Position numbers and translations under genes: made by a program. DNA of 64,000 bases from contig JAJZHK010000006.1 of assembly GCA_021804565.1 (NCBI GenBank), positions 1-64,000 of the forward strand, read 5' to 3'. This DNA comes from Pseudomonadota bacterium. Its GTDB lineage: Bacteria > Pseudomonadota > Gammaproteobacteria > Pseudomonadales > Moraxellaceae. Under the pieces are notes generated by a model. That model saw only the letters and a list, made by a program, of their open reading frames with translations, was not told the origin of the DNA and did not search any database. Shown piece after piece: positions 39,043-52,279 of this stretch; the stretch's first letter is position 1; every line of letters starts with the position of its first letter.

Positions 39043-40400
39043 AACTATCAGAACTGGTGAGGCGCTGGGGTGGCAGCCACCACGGCCAGGATGTGGAGCT
39101 TGTCAGTTTCTCGACCGATAGCCGGCGCTTGCAGGCCGGAGATTGCTTTATCGCGCTGCAGGGGCCGAATTTTGACGGCGAGGCCTTTCTGCCCGAGGTC
39201 CAGGCGGCCGGGGCCTGCGCGGCGGTGGTGCGCCGTTACCATCCCGAGCTGGCTCTGCCGCAGTGGGTGGTCGAGGACACCCTGACGGCCATGCAGGGCA
39301 TGGCGCAGCAGTGGCGCCAGCAGTTCACGGCGCGCTGCATCGCCATCACCGGCAGCTCCGGCAAGACCACCTGCAAACAGATGCTGACCGGGGTCTTGCG
39401 CAGCTGTGCACCGACGTTGGCGACAGCCGGCAACCTCAATAATGAGGTCGGGGTGCCGCAGACCCTCTTCGCCTTGCGTGCCGAGCATCGCTACGCGGTG
39501 ATCGAGTTGGGCGCCAACCATCCGGGCGAGATCGCCCGCACGGTCAGCCTGGTCCAGCCCGAGCTGGTCATGATCACCAATATCGGCTGGGCACACTTTG
39601 CCGGCTTCGGTGGGCGCGATGGCATCGCCGCTGCGAAGATGGAGATCTATAGCGGGCTCAAGCCGGGTGCCACGGTCGTCGTCAATCTCGACGACGACTA
39701 CGCCGCCGCCTGCTTGCACAGGGCCGCCGATCTGCAGCTGAAAAGCGTCGGGGTGTCCTTGCAGGACGCGCGCGCCGAGCTCTACGCCAGCGACGTCAAG
39801 GCGCAAGGGGACGGCAGCTACAGCTGTGTTCCGGTGTGGCGCGGACAAGCTTTGCCGCCGCTCAGGCTGAACATGCCGGGCCTGCACAATCTCGGCAACG
39901 CCTGCCTGGTGCTGGCCCTGGCGCTGCTGCTTGATGTCCCGGCCGAGCAGGCCTGCGCCGCCCTGGCCGAGACCGAGCAGGTCGGCGGGCGTCTGATCAT
40001 GACGCGCCGCCAGGACCTGATCGTGATCGACGACACCTACAACGCCAACCCTGCCTCATGCAAAGCCGCCATCGATGTGCTGGCGATGCAGCCAGGACGC
40101 AAGATCGTCGTTTTAGGCGACATGAAGGAACTCGGGAGTGCGGCATATCAAAGCCATCGTGATGTGGGAGCGTGGGCCAAAATGAAAAAAATAGATGCCT
40201 TGTACACCTGGGGTGAACACGCCGAGGACTACGCCGCAGGTTATGGCGAGACGGCGCGTGTCTTTGTCGACAAAGCGCACCTCATCCGCGAACTGCAGGG
40301 GGAACTGCAAGGCGTGGTCAGCCTACTCGTCAAGGGCTCGCGCAGTGCCCGTATGGAAGAGGTGGTGAAGTCCCTGCTCGATGATGCGGAGGAAGTCTGA
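39039..40400 (+). CDS. murF: UDP-MurNAc-tripeptide:D-Ala-D-Ala ligase MurF
   Basis: Completes UDP-MurNAc-pentapeptide. The 453-residue ligase shows the substrate-binding [18 protein letters not shown], the P-loop [19 protein letters not shown] and [10 protein letters not shown]. The ATG at 39039 (ATGA overlap with murE) gives [12 protein letters not shown], the expected N-terminus; an ATG nine bases earlier is possible. The stop overlaps mraY by one base. Confidence 0.96.
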   Translation: MKLSELVRRWGGSHHGQDVELVSFSTDSRRLQAGDCFIALQGPNFDGEAFLPEVQAAGACAAVVRRYHPELALPQWVVEDTLTAMQGMAQQWRQQFTARCIAITGSSGKTTCKQMLTGVLRSCAPTLATAGNLNNEVGVPQTLFALRAEHRYAVIELGANHPGEIARTVSLVQPELVMITNIGWAHFAGFGGRDGIAAAKMEIYSGLKPGATVVVNLDDDYAAACLHRAADLQLKSVGVSLQDARAELYASDVKAQGDGSYSCVPVWRGQALPPLRLNMPGLHNLGNACLVLALALLLDVPAEQACAALAETEQVGGRLIMTRRQDLIVIDDTYNANPASCKAAIDVLAMQPGRKIVVLGDMKELGSAAYQSHRDVGAWAKMKKIDALYTWGEHAEDYAAGYGETARVFVDKAHLIRELQGELQGVVSLLVKGSRSARMEEVVKSLLDDAEEV

Positions 40401-41485
40401 TGCTGCTCTGGCTGGCTGAGCGTCTGGCTCACCTTTATAGCGGATTCCAGGTGGTTCACTACTTGACCATGCGCGCCATATTGAGCGTCCTGACCGCTTT
40501 GTTCATCGCCCTGTGGATAGGCCCGGCGATGATCGAAAAGCTCCGTCTGATGAAGATCGGCCAGGCGGTGCGCAGCGACGGACCGGGCTCGCACCTGGTC
40601 AAAAGCGGCACCCCGACCATGGGTGGCGCCCTCATCATCGTCGCCATCACCGCCAGCACCCTGCTGTGGGGCGACCTGCACAACGCTTATGTCTGGCTGG
40701 CGCTGGCGGTGATGCTGCTGTTCGGCGCGGTCGGCTGGGTGGATGACTACCGCAAGGTGGTGGAGCGCAATCCGCGCGGTCTGCCCGGCCGCTGGAAGTA
40801 TTTCTGGCAGTCGATCGGCGGCCTCGTCGCGGCGCTCGCCCTCTACGCCCTGGCGACGACGCCGGCGGACACGGCGCTGCTCATCCCCATGTTTCGCCAG
40901 TTCAGCCTGCCTTTAGGCATGAGCGGCTTCATCCTGCTGAGCTACTTCGTCATCGTCGGTACCAGCAATGCCGTCAATCTGACCGATGGGCTCGATGGCC
41001 TGGCGATCATGCCGACGGTGATGGTGGCTGCCGCCCTGGCGGTCTTCGCCTATCTCAGCGGCAATATACGCTTTGCCCAGTACCTGCATATTCCCTATGT
41101 CGTCGGAGGCGGGGAACTGGTGGTGGTGCTGGCCAGCATCATCGGCGCCGGTCTCGGCTTTCTCTGGTTCAATGCGCATCCCGCGCAGGTCTTTATGGGC
41201 GACGTCGGTGCTCTCGCTCTCGGCGCTTTACTCGGTGTCTGCGCGGTCATCGTGCGCCAGGAGATCGTCCTGTTCATCATGGGCGGGATCTTCGTGCTCG
41301 AGACGGTGTCGGTGATCCTGCAGGTCGCTTCGTTCAAGCTCACCGGACGGCGCATCTTTCGTATGGCGCCCATCCACCACCATTTTGAGCTCAAAGGCTG
41401 GCCGGAGACCAAGGTGGTGGTGCGCTTCTGGATCATCAGCCTGGTGCTGGTGCTGCTGGGGCTTTCAACATTGAAGATCAGGTAG
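40400..41485 (+). CDS. mraY: Phospho-MurNAc-pentapeptide translocase MraY
   Basis: The inner-membrane enzyme that forms lipid I on undecaprenyl phosphate. The 361-residue protein has about ten transmembrane helices, the GTPTMGG-type [10 protein letters not shown] segment, the DDxxK-like [10 protein letters not shown], the [10 protein letters not shown] loop and the [12 protein letters not shown] histidine motif, all intact. MurD begins seven bases after the stop. Confidence 0.97.
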   Translation: MLLWLAERLAHLYSGFQVVHYLTMRAILSVLTALFIALWIGPAMIEKLRLMKIGQAVRSDGPGSHLVKSGTPTMGGALIIVAITASTLLWGDLHNAYVWLALAVMLLFGAVGWVDDYRKVVERNPRGLPGRWKYFWQSIGGLVAALALYALATTPADTALLIPMFRQFSLPLGMSGFILLSYFVIVGTSNAVNLTDGLDGLAIMPTVMVAAALAVFAYLSGNIRFAQYLHIPYVVGGGELVVVLASIIGAGLGFLWFNAHPAQVFMGDVGALALGALLGVCAVIVRQEIVLFIMGGIFVLETVSVILQVASFKLTGRRIFRMAPIHHHFELKGWPETKVVVRFWIISLVLVLLGLSTLKIR

Positions 41486-41492
41486 GTTGAGG

Positions 41493-42833
41493 ATGACTGC
41501 GATCATCGCCCGTTCAGGACATAAAGTGGTGCTGGGTCTAGGCCATAGCGGCGTCTCCGCGGTGCGCTATCTGCGCGCCCAGGGCTACGCCGTGGTCGCT
41601 GCCGACACCCGCGAGCAGCCGCCCGGAGGCGAGCTCCTGCGCCGTGAGTTTCCTGATCTGCCGATGTTCCTGGGTGCTGATCTCGACGACGTTCTGCAAG
41701 GCGCCGAGGAGATCATCCTCAGCCCGGGCCTGTCGCCCCTCGATCCGCTGCTCGCCGCGGCGCGTAAGGCCGGCATTGCGCTCATCGGCGATATCGAACT
41801 GTTCGCGCGTGCCGCCCGTGCCAAGGTGGTGGCGATCACCGGCTCGAACGCCAAAAGCACGGTGACCACCCTGGTGGGCGAGATGGCGCGTGCAGCCGGG
41901 GTGCGTGTCGCCGTCGGTGGCAATCTCGGCACGCCGGCCCTCGATCTCCTCGCCGACGAGGTCGAGCTGTACGTGCTCGAGCTTTCCAGCTTCCAGCTGG
42001 AAACCACGCATACGCTGGCCGCTGCGGTCGCCTGCATCCTCAATATGAGTGAGGACCATCTCGACCGCTACGGCCATATGCAGGCCTACCACCAGGCCAA
42101 GCAACGCATCTTCAGGCACTGCCAGGCCTACGTCGTCAACCGTGATGATGCGCTGACCCAGCCGCTGGTCGAGGCGTCCATCGCGCACACCTCCTTCGGT
42201 GCCTCGCGTCCCGACCTCGGCCAATACGGTCTGCTCACGCACGAGGGCCGGCTCTACCTGGCGCGTGGTCACGAGCTTCTGCTGGCGGCCGATGAGTTGC
42301 TCATCCCCGGTCAGCACAATGTGCTCAATGCCCTGGCGGCTCTCGCCCTCGGCGAGATGGCCGGGCTGCCGATGGCGGCCATGCTGGCGACCCTGCGCCG
42401 TTTCCGGGGTCTGGAGCACCGCTGTCAGCTGGTGGCGGAGAAGTTCGCGCTGCGCTGGTACGACGACTCCAAAGGCACCAATGTCGGGGCCACGGTGGCG
42501 GCTATCGAGGGCTTGGGGGAGCGCAGTCCGCTGGTGCTCATCCTCGGGGGGCTGGGCAAGGGTCAGGACTTCTCGCCGCTGCAAGCGCCTTTGGCGCGCC
42601 ATGCCCGCGCTGTCGTCCTCATTGGCCAGGACGCGCCGCTGATCGAGGCCATCCTGCCACCGGCGCTACCGCGCTGCCATGCGCCGAGCATGCCCGAGGC
42701 GGTCCGTCAGGCTCGCCAGCTGGCCCAGCCGGGTGATGCTGTCCTGCTGTCGCCAGCCTGCGCCTCCATGGACATGTTCAAGGATTATCACGATCGCGGT
42801 CGCCAGTTTCTGGCCGCGGTGGAGGGCCTATGA
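41493..42833 (+). CDS. murD: UDP-MurNAc-L-Ala:D-Glu ligase MurD
   Basis: Adds D-glutamate. The 446-residue Mur ligase has the Rossmann-like LGLGHSGVSAVRYL start, the P-loop ITGSNAKSTVTTL, the LELSSFQLE segment and DDSKGTNVGAT. The P-loop GSNAKST instead of GTNGKT is the usual proteobacterial MurD form. The ATG at 41493 has AGG six bases upstream; a TTG at 41487 is an alternative. The stop overlaps ftsW as ATGA. Confidence 0.95.
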   Translation: MTAIIARSGHKVVLGLGHSGVSAVRYLRAQGYAVVAADTREQPPGGELLRREFPDLPMFLGADLDDVLQGAEEIILSPGLSPLDPLLAAARKAGIALIGDIELFARAARAKVVAITGSNAKSTVTTLVGEMARAAGVRVAVGGNLGTPALDLLADEVELYVLELSSFQLETTHTLAAAVACILNMSEDHLDRYGHMQAYHQAKQRIFRHCQAYVVNRDDALTQPLVEASIAHTSFGASRPDLGQYGLLTHEGRLYLARGHELLLAADELLIPGQHNVLNALAALALGEMAGLPMAAMLATLRRFRGLEHRCQLVAEKFALRWYDDSKGTNVGATVAAIEGLGERSPLVLILGGLGKGQDFSPLQAPLARHARAVVLIGQDAPLIEAILPPALPRCHAPSMPEAVRQARQLAQPGDAVLLSPACASMDMFKDYHDRGRQFLAAVEGL

Positions 42834-43963
42834 GCGTATCTGAGCTGAGCGCCGCGCAGCGCAGCTCCGGCCTGCTGCTGTGTGTGGCCCTGCTCCTGTG
42901 CATCGGCCTGGTGATGGTCGCCTCGGCCTCGATGGACGTGACCGAGGCGCAGTTTGGCCATCCCTTTTATTTTCTTCTGCGCCACCTGCTCTACGTCGGG
43001 GCGGGGGCTGTGGCGGCACTTTTTGTCTATCAGATTCCTATCGCTTTCTGGCAGCAGCACAGCCGGGTCTTGCTGATCGCCAGCGGCCTTCTCCTGACCC
43101 TGGTGCTGATCCCGCACATCGGCCGGCGCGTCAATGGCAGCCTGCGCTGGATCGGTGTCGGGCCTTTGACCGTGCAGCCTTCGGAACTGTTCAAGATCTG
43201 CATGATCGTCTACATGGCGGCTTTTCTCGAGCGCCATGAGTTCGTGGTCCGCCATCGCTGGGGGATCTTCAAGGCAGGCGCCGCATTTTTCGCGGCCGCC
43301 TTGCTGCTTTTACTCGAACCCGATTTTGGGACGGTGATGGTGCTGATCCTCACCCTGGCCGGTCTGTTCTGGCTCTCCGGCACCAATGTCATGAGTTACG
43401 CCGTGCTCGCCTTGGCGGGTATGTCGGCGGCCGGCCTGGGGGTCACGCTGGCCACCTATCGCTGGCATCGCATGATCGCCTACACCAATCCCTGGGCGCA
43501 CCCATACGACAGCGGCTACCAGCTGATCCAGTCGGAGATCGCCTACGGCCGCGGCGGCCTCTTCGGCGTCGGTCTCGGTCACAGCGTGCAAAAGCTCTTC
43601 TATTTGCCGGAGGCGCATACCGATTTTGTCTTCGCCGTTCTCGCCGAGGAATTCGGCCTGTTCGGCCTGACGCTGGTGCTGGCTTTATTCGTCGCGGTGG
43701 TGCTGATCGGTCTGCGCATCGGTCGTGTCGCTGAATTGCAAGGGCGGCTGTTCGCCGCCTACACCGCCTACGGTCTGGCGCTCATCATCGGCATCCAGGC
43801 TCTGATCAATATGGCGGTGACCGCCGGCGCCTTGCCGACCAAGGGCCTGACCCTGCCGCTGGTCAGCTACGGTGGCAGCAGTCTGGTCGTCGAGCTGATC
43901 ATGATCGCCCTGCTCTTGCGGGTCGAACGTGAAAGCCTGCAGACCGTGGCGGTGCGGCCATGA
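42830..43963 (+). CDS. ftsW: Septal glycosyltransferase FtsW (SEDS family)
   Basis: A 377-residue polytopic SEDS protein that polymerises lipid II at the septum together with FtsI. About ten helices are visible, with RRVNGSLRWIGVGPLTVQPSE, NPWAHPYDSGYQLIQSEIAYGRGGLFG and the C-terminal TKGLTLPLVSYGGSS, including the catalytic-loop aspartate context. It sits between murD and murG with ATGA overlaps on both sides. Confidence 0.96.
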   Translation: MSVSELSAAQRSSGLLLCVALLLCIGLVMVASASMDVTEAQFGHPFYFLLRHLLYVGAGAVAALFVYQIPIAFWQQHSRVLLIASGLLLTLVLIPHIGRRVNGSLRWIGVGPLTVQPSELFKICMIVYMAAFLERHEFVVRHRWGIFKAGAAFFAAALLLLLEPDFGTVMVLILTLAGLFWLSGTNVMSYAVLALAGMSAAGLGVTLATYRWHRMIAYTNPWAHPYDSGYQLIQSEIAYGRGGLFGVGLGHSVQKLFYLPEAHTDFVFAVLAEEFGLFGLTLVLALFVAVVLIGLRIGRVAELQGRLFAAYTAYGLALIIGIQALINMAVTAGALPTKGLTLPLVSYGGSSLVVELIMIALLLRVERESLQTVAVRP

Positions 43964-45023
43964 AACGCATCGTCATGATCCTCGCCGGGGGAACCGGCGG
44001 TCACGTCTTTCCTGCTTTGGCGGTTGCCGAGTTGTGCCGCCAGCGCGGTTTTGCTGTCGAATGGATAGGCAGCGAACAAGGCATAGAAGCAAAGCTGGTG
44101 CCGGCGGCGGGGATCACCTTGCACAGCCTGCCCATGCAGGGCTGGCGTGGCAAGGCGCTGCGGGCCCAGCTGCGCGGCGTGGTCCAGCTGCTGCGCTCGA
44201 CCTGGCGCGCCTGGCGCCTGCTGCGCCGGCCGCAGGTGGCGCTGGCGCTCGGCATGGGAGGTTATGCCAGTGCCCCCGCCGGTCTGGCCGCCTACCTGGC
44301 CGGCGTGCCCCTGGTCATCCATGAGCAAAATGCCGCGCCCGGCCTCAGCAACCGTCTCCTGGCGCATCTGGCCCGCCTTGTTCTCACCGGCTTTCCCGGG
44401 GTGATGCCAGGGCCGCGCACACGGTTTGTCGGTAATCCGGTACGCGCCTCGATCCTGCAGCTGACGCCACCGGTCCTGCGGCTGCGGCCGGCCGGTCCCT
44501 GGCGCATCCTCGTGCTCGGTGGCAGCCAGGGCGCCGCCGCCCTCAATCGCCTGCTGCCTGAGGCTTTGGCCGCCCTGGCGCAAGAACAGTCGCTGGAGGT
44601 CGTGCACCAGTGCGGCGAGCAGCATGTCGCCAGCACACGCCAGGCCTACGCCGGTATGGCTGGGCTCGTCACGGTGTCGGGCTTCATCAGCGACATGGCG
44701 CAAGCTTACGCGCAGGCGGACCTGGTGATCTGCCGTGCCGGAGCACTGACGGTGGCCGAGCTGGCGGCGGCTGGCGTCGCCAGCGTACTGATCCCGCTGC
44801 CGCAGGCGGTCGACGACCATCAGCGGCGCAATGCTGAATACCTGAGCCAGGCCGGGGCGGCGCTGCTGTGCCCGCAAACGGGGCTGCAACACGCCGCTCT
44901 GCTGGAGCTGCTGCGCCCCCTGCTGCAGGCCGAGCGCCTGCAGGCGATGGCCCAAAAAGCCTGGGAGCTGGCGCGTCGCGACGCGGCGATGGCGGTGATG
45001 ACGTCTTGTGAAGAGGTGATGCG

Positions 45024-45027
<4 letters not shown>
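43960..45027 (+). CDS. murG: UDP-GlcNAc:lipid I GlcNAc transferase MurG
   Basis: Forms lipid II at the inner face of the membrane. The 355-residue GT-B enzyme shows the glycine-rich [15 protein letters not shown] loop, [22 protein letters not shown], the second glycine loop [11 protein letters not shown] and [14 protein letters not shown] with [16 protein letters not shown]. Overlaps with ftsW and murC are both ATGA. Confidence 0.96.
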
Positions 45028-48132
<3,105 letters not shown>

Positions 48133-48158
48133 AGTTGAGTCTAAGGGAGAGATATCCG

Positions 48159-49457
48159 ATGGGAACCACGAGCCGATTTTCTGTTCCGGGGCTGCGTACC
48201 GGCAGGCCTGCGGCAGATCTACCTATGATAGCGGCGCTTGATATCGGCACATCGAAAGTCGTGGCGCTGGTGGCCCGCCTGCACCCGGATCAAAGCATCG
48301 AGATCATCGGGATAGGCATGCGTCCTTCGCTCGGCGTCAAGCGCGGTGCCGTGGTCAATATGGAGCTGACGCGCCAGGCGATCGACGGGGCGGTGCGTGA
48401 GGCCGGGCTGATGGCCAACTGCGACATCCACACCGTCTACGTCGGGATCGCCGGCAGCCACATCGGTGGTCGCAACGCCCAGGCGGTGGTGGCGATAGGC
48501 GGTGGCTCGGTGACCGAAGAAGACGTGGCGCGGGTCATCGATACCGCCAAGAGCGGATCACTGCCCGCCGACCACACCATTTTGCACATCCTGCCGCAGG
48601 ATTTTGTGGTCGACGACCAGGACGACATACGCTCCCCGGTGGGGATGTCGGCGAAACGCCTGGAGGCGCACATCCATGTCATCTCGGCCTTGAACAACGC
48701 CCAGCAGAACATCGAGAAGTGCGTACAGGACAGTGAGCTGGCGGTCGATGGCCTGGTCCTCGAGCAGCTGGCTTCAGGCTATGCCGTGCTCACCGAAGAC
48801 GAGCGTGAACTGGGCGTCTGTGTTGTCGATATGGGTGCAGGAACCACCGATATCGCGGTATTCTATGGCGGTGCCATACGCTATACCGCGACCATTCCCA
48901 TCGCTGGCGATCAGGTGACCAACGACATCGCCATGACCTTGCGTACGCCCACCCAGGATGCCAATGAGCTGAAGGTGCGCTACGCCTCGGCGCTGGCGCA
49001 GATCGTCAATCCCGAGCAGGAGATCGAGGTGCCGGGCATGGGGGATCGCGGCGTGCGCAAGATGTCACGGCAGACCTTGGCCGAAGTGGTCGAGCCGCGC
49101 TATGACGAGCTTTTTTATATGGTGCTGGCTGAGCTGGAACGCAGCGACATGCTGCATCGCTTGCCCGCAGGCGTGGTCTTGACCGGCGGTGCTTCACGCA
49201 TCGAAGGCGCGGTGCAGTTGGCGGAATCGGTCTTTCATATGCCGGTTCGCTTAGGGGTGCCTTCACAAGGTCGCCTCAGTGGCATGGTCGATGTGTTGCG
49301 TAACCCGATCTACGCCACCGGCGTAGGCCTGCTGCTCTGGGGACAGCAGGAGCAGGTCAAGGGCAAGGGGCAGGTGAGCGCCATGATGCGTTCGAATGAG
49401 GAAGCTGCTGCTGGCGTCGTGGCGCGTGCGCGCCGCTGGCTGGTTGAAAATTTCTGA
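48159..49457 (+). CDS. ftsA: Cell division protein FtsA
   Basis: An actin-like protein that tethers FtsZ filaments to the membrane. The 432-residue form has the phosphate-1 motif AALDIGTSKVVALVA, the 1C subdomain, phosphate-2 VVDMGAGTTDIAVF, adenosine motif VLTGGASRIEGA and a C-terminal amphipathic membrane-targeting helix (ARARRWLVENF). The start at 48159 has AAGGGAGAG eight bases upstream; an earlier ATG at 48129 overlaps ftsQ as ATGA and would add ten residues, so both are possible. Confidence 0.94.
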   Translation: MGTTSRFSVPGLRTGRPAADLPMIAALDIGTSKVVALVARLHPDQSIEIIGIGMRPSLGVKRGAVVNMELTRQAIDGAVREAGLMANCDIHTVYVGIAGSHIGGRNAQAVVAIGGGSVTEEDVARVIDTAKSGSLPADHTILHILPQDFVVDDQDDIRSPVGMSAKRLEAHIHVISALNNAQQNIEKCVQDSELAVDGLVLEQLASGYAVLTEDERELGVCVVDMGAGTTDIAVFYGGAIRYTATIPIAGDQVTNDIAMTLRTPTQDANELKVRYASALAQIVNPEQEIEVPGMGDRGVRKMSRQTLAEVVEPRYDELFYMVLAELERSDMLHRLPAGVVLTGGASRIEGAVQLAESVFHMPVRLGVPSQGRLSGMVDVLRNPIYATGVGLLLWGQQEQVKGKGQVSAMMRSNEEAAAGVVARARRWLVENF

Positions 49458-49502
49458 TACGCCAGCCGTACAGGCAGCGATCGCTATAGACAGGAGATGG
49501 AA

Positions 49503-50765
49503 ATGAGCAATGTATTCGAACTGGCGGACATGAATCTGGCGACACACACCGGAGCCGTGATCAAGGTGCTGGGCGTCGGCGGTGGCGGCTGCAATGCCAT
49601 CGAGCATATGGTGGCCAGCAATATGCAGGGTGTCGAGTTCATCTGTGCCAACACCGACGTGCAGGCTTTGCAGAAAATGAGTGCGCCGACCTGTATGCGC
49701 CTCGGTTCGGCGATCACCCGTGGTCTGGGCGCCGGCGCCAACCCCGAGGTCGGACGTCAGGCTGCGGTCGAAGACCGTGACCGTCTGCGTGAAGCCATGC
49801 AGGGCGCCGACATGGTCTTCATCGCCGCCGGCATGGGCGGTGGCACCGGGACCGGGGGCGCGCCGGTCATCGCCGAAGTGGCACGGGAGATGGGTATTTT
49901 GACCGTCGGTGTGGTCACCAAACCCTTCTCCTTTGAAGGCAAGCGTCGCTGTGACGCCGCCAATCAGGGCATCAGCGCTCTGGCGCAACACGTCGATTCG
50001 CTGATCACGATCCCCAACGACCGTCTGCTCGCTGTGCTCGGCAAGGTCACCCTGATGGAGGCATTCTCCGCCGCCAACAACGTTTTGCTGGGCGCTGTGC
50101 GCGGCATTGCCGACATGATCCTGCGCCAGGGCTTCATCAACGTCGACTTCGCTGACGTGCGTACGGTGATGTCGGAGCAGGGCATGGCGATGATGGGCAG
50201 CGGCCGTGCCGCCGGTGAAGATCGTGCGCGCAAGGCGACCGAACTGGCCATCCACAGCCCCTTGCTCGAAGACATCAAGCTGCAAGGTGCGCGCGGCGTG
50301 CTGGTGTCCATCGCTGCCAATTCCAGCCTGGGTATCGACGAGTTCCATACGGTCGGCGAGATCGTCCACAGCTTTGCCGACGAATCGGCCAATGTCGTGG
50401 TCGGCACCATCCTCGATGAAAGCATGGAAGATGAGATTCTGGTGACGGTGGTGGCCACCGGTCTGACCCAGCGTGAGGCCGTCGCCAAGAGCGCGCAGGT
50501 CGATGCCCGGCGTACCCGCAGCTGGAGTTCGGCAGGTCTGACCGGTGCCGCGGTGGCTCTGTCGGGTGAAGGTGGCGGCATGGAAGCGCCGCGTGCCGCG
50601 GTGCGTCCGGCCCAGGACTACAGCGGTTTTGACGTTCCCAGCGCGGTGCGGCAGGCGGCCAGCGAGCCAAAAGCCGAGCCGAAGGCGGCGGAGACGGCAG
50701 CGACAGCGCGTCGTGATATCAGCTATCTCAATATTCCGGCCTTTCTGCGCAAGCAAGCCGATTGA
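49503..50765 (+). CDS. ftsZ: Cell division GTPase FtsZ
   Basis: The tubulin-like protein of the Z ring. Of 420 residues, the GTP-binding core has KVLGVGGGGCNAI, the tubulin signature GMGGGTGTGGAP (110–121), the NxxFAD-type T7 loop (NVDFADVRTVM), a Pro/Ala/Glu-rich linker, and the C-terminal FtsA/ZipA-binding peptide SYLNIPAFLRKQAD. It is longer than the E. coli protein (383), mostly in the linker. The ATG at 49503 has AGGAG six bases upstream; the ATG at 49497 abuts that site. Confidence 0.97.
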   Translation: MSNVFELADMNLATHTGAVIKVLGVGGGGCNAIEHMVASNMQGVEFICANTDVQALQKMSAPTCMRLGSAITRGLGAGANPEVGRQAAVEDRDRLREAMQGADMVFIAAGMGGGTGTGGAPVIAEVAREMGILTVGVVTKPFSFEGKRRCDAANQGISALAQHVDSLITIPNDRLLAVLGKVTLMEAFSAANNVLLGAVRGIADMILRQGFINVDFADVRTVMSEQGMAMMGSGRAAGEDRARKATELAIHSPLLEDIKLQGARGVLVSIAANSSLGIDEFHTVGEIVHSFADESANVVVGTILDESMEDEILVTVVATGLTQREAVAKSAQVDARRTRSWSSAGLTGAAVALSGEGGGMEAPRAAVRPAQDYSGFDVPSAVRQAASEPKAEPKAAETAATARRDISYLNIPAFLRKQAD

Positions 50766-50774
50766 GCGGGGGTG

Positions 50775-50805
50775 TTTGCAGACCCTGACCAGGGTCTGCT
50801 AAGAT
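50775..50805 (+). promoter_or_regulatory. Candidate lpxC promoter with palindromic spacer
   Basis: TTTGCA/TTGCAG (from 50775) and TAAGAT (50800–50805) are separated by 18–19 bases. The spacer is almost wholly occupied by a perfect inverted repeat, GCAGACCCTG/CAGGGTCTGC (50778–50799), not followed by T residues. It could be an operator or an RNA hairpin at the end of ftsZ. Confidence 0.4.
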
Positions 50806-50836
50806 GTTCTGAAAGAATTTGAAACAATTTTTTATC

Positions 50837-51757
50837 ATGCTCAGACAGCGAACCCTGAAATCTGCCATACGCGCCGCCGGCATAGGTCTGCACTCCGGCG
50901 AGCGCATCTACCTGACGGTCAAACCGGCCGCCGTGGATACAGGGATCGTGTTTCGGCGTACCGATCTGAACCCGGCCGTCGACATTGCCGCTCATGCCCA
51001 TGCCGTGGGCGAGACCGTGATGTCGACCAACCTGGTGCGCGACGGGGTGCGTATCGCCACCATCGAGCACCTTTTGTCGGCGCTGGCCGGTCTGGGTGTC
51101 GACAACGCCATCATCGAGGTCAGCGCTCAGGAGATTCCCATCATGGATGGCAGCTCCGGGCCTTTCGTTTTTCTTATCCAGTCGGCCGGTCTGGTGCAGC
51201 AGGAGGCGCCCAAGCGCTTTATCCGCATTCTCCGTGACATCGAAGTGAGCGAAGCCGACAAGTGGGCCCGCTTTACGCCCCATCAGGGTTTTCGGCTGAG
51301 CTTCACCATCGATTTCGATCATCCGGTGCTGGCCGAGCAGCCGCAAAGCGCGGTGCTCGACTTTTCCACCACCTCCTATGTGCGTGAGGTGGCGCGTGCC
51401 CGTACCTTTGGCTTCATGAAGGACATCGATGCGCTGCGCGCGCGCAATCTGGCGCTCGGCGGCAGCGTCGATAATGCCATCGTCGTCGATGAGCACGGCA
51501 TCATCAACCAGGGCGGGCTGCGCTATGAGGACGAGTTCGTCAAGCACAAGATGCTCGATGCCATCGGAGATCTCTACCTGGCCGGTCACGCCATCATCGG
51601 TCACTACCAGGCTTTCAAGTCGGGCCATGCGCTCAACAACCAGCTGATACGCCGCCTTCTCGCCGAGCCGGACAGCTATGAAATCGTCAGCTTTGAACGG
51701 GCCGCTGATGCGCCTATCGCCTATATCGACGTCGCTTCCTTCGAACGCGCCGCCTGA
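50837..51757 (+). CDS. lpxC: UDP-3-O-acyl-N-acetylglucosamine deacetylase LpxC
   Basis: The zinc enzyme that catalyses the first committed step of lipid A synthesis. The 306-residue protein starts [21 protein letters not shown], with zinc ligands in [13 protein letters not shown] (H78) and [15 protein letters not shown], and the catalytic histidine in KSGHALNNQ. No convincing Shine–Dalgarno precedes the ATG: the upstream sequence is an A/T-rich run. FtsH, encoded at 15799, degrades LpxC in enterics. The gene ends the dcw cluster. Confidence 0.95.
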   Translation: MLRQRTLKSAIRAAGIGLHSGERIYLTVKPAAVDTGIVFRRTDLNPAVDIAAHAHAVGETVMSTNLVRDGVRIATIEHLLSALAGLGVDNAIIEVSAQEIPIMDGSSGPFVFLIQSAGLVQQEAPKRFIRILRDIEVSEADKWARFTPHQGFRLSFTIDFDHPVLAEQPQSAVLDFSTTSYVREVARARTFGFMKDIDALRARNLALGGSVDNAIVVDEHGIINQGGLRYEDEFVKHKMLDAIGDLYLAGHAIIGHYQAFKSGHALNNQLIRRLLAEPDSYEIVSFERAADAPIAYIDVASFERAA

Positions 51758-51762
51758 AGTCG

Positions 51763-51783
51763 GCGCTTTCTAGCGCTTTTCTT
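51763..51783 (+). terminator. Short terminator after lpxC
   Basis: GCGCT-TTCT-AGCGC followed by TTTTCTT; it overlaps the stop codon of the convergent dciA gene. The stem is only five base pairs. Confidence 0.45.
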
Positions 51784-52246
51784 GATCTGTGTCGTGACTT
51801 GCCAGCGCCAGCAAGGCTAGGCTAAGCTCTCGATCTTCCATGCATTGCGCCGCTTTACGCAAGAGCTCACGGGTCGCCGGCGACAGCTGGCGGGGCACCG
51901 CGGGCGCTTTCGCCGGTGCCGATGTGTGGACCGGCTGCGCCAGGATCAGGCGCAGGCGGGTGAGGCCAGAAAATGCGGGATCCTGTCTGAGTTTGGCGAT
52001 GCAGCTGCGTTGTGCATAACGCCACTGGCTGAGGCAGGTGCTGCTGGGACAGAGCAGGCTGAGTACGCCTTCGCTGCAGGCCACGACGCTCACCTGGGCA
52101 CTCAGGCGTGGGTCGATGAGGCGGCGCAGGTTTTCGGTCATGGCGAGATAGCTCTCGGCCTGGGCGATCAGTGAGCCGAGGACGGAAGCATCGTGACTTA
52201 GGTTTTTTAAGGGGTGGACCAAGGGCACGATCAGGCTCGCAGACAC
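51770..52246 (-). CDS. dciA: DciA (DUF721) replicative helicase loader-like protein
   Basis: A 158-residue protein with a DUF721/DciA pattern: LKNLSHDASVLGSLIAQAES, then DPRLSAQVSVVACSEGVLSLLCPSSTCLSQWRYAQRSCIAKLRQDPAF and a PV-ending strand, the KH-like domain that binds DnaB in DciA proteins. The lpxC–dciA–M23–secA context is standard. The start is uncertain: GTG 52246 has AAGG at a good distance; ATG 52300 would overlap the divergent M23 gene. The open frame continues upstream antisense to the M23 gene, which is not coding. Confidence 0.78.
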   Translation of the reverse strand: MSASLIVPLVHPLKNLSHDASVLGSLIAQAESYLAMTENLRRLIDPRLSAQVSVVACSEGVLSLLCPSSTCLSQWRYAQRSCIAKLRQDPAFSGLTRLRLILAQPVHTSAPAKAPAVPRQLSPATRELLRKAAQCMEDRELSLALLALASHDTDQEKR

Positions 52247-52279
52247 GACTCTGCCTTCAGTATAAATGAGGTCATGACG
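52247..52279. promoter_or_regulatory. Very compact divergent dciA / M23 promoter
   Basis: Only 33 bases separate the preferred start codons. TATACT (minus, 52263–52258) and TATAAA (plus, 52261–52266) overlap, giving near-mirror −10 elements and very short or leaderless transcripts in both directions. Confidence 0.4.

Noticed and set aside
50778-50799. Palindrome after ftsZ as a rho-independent terminator
   Set aside because: No T-run follows and the loop is only two bases; its place between −35 and −10 elements fits an operator better.
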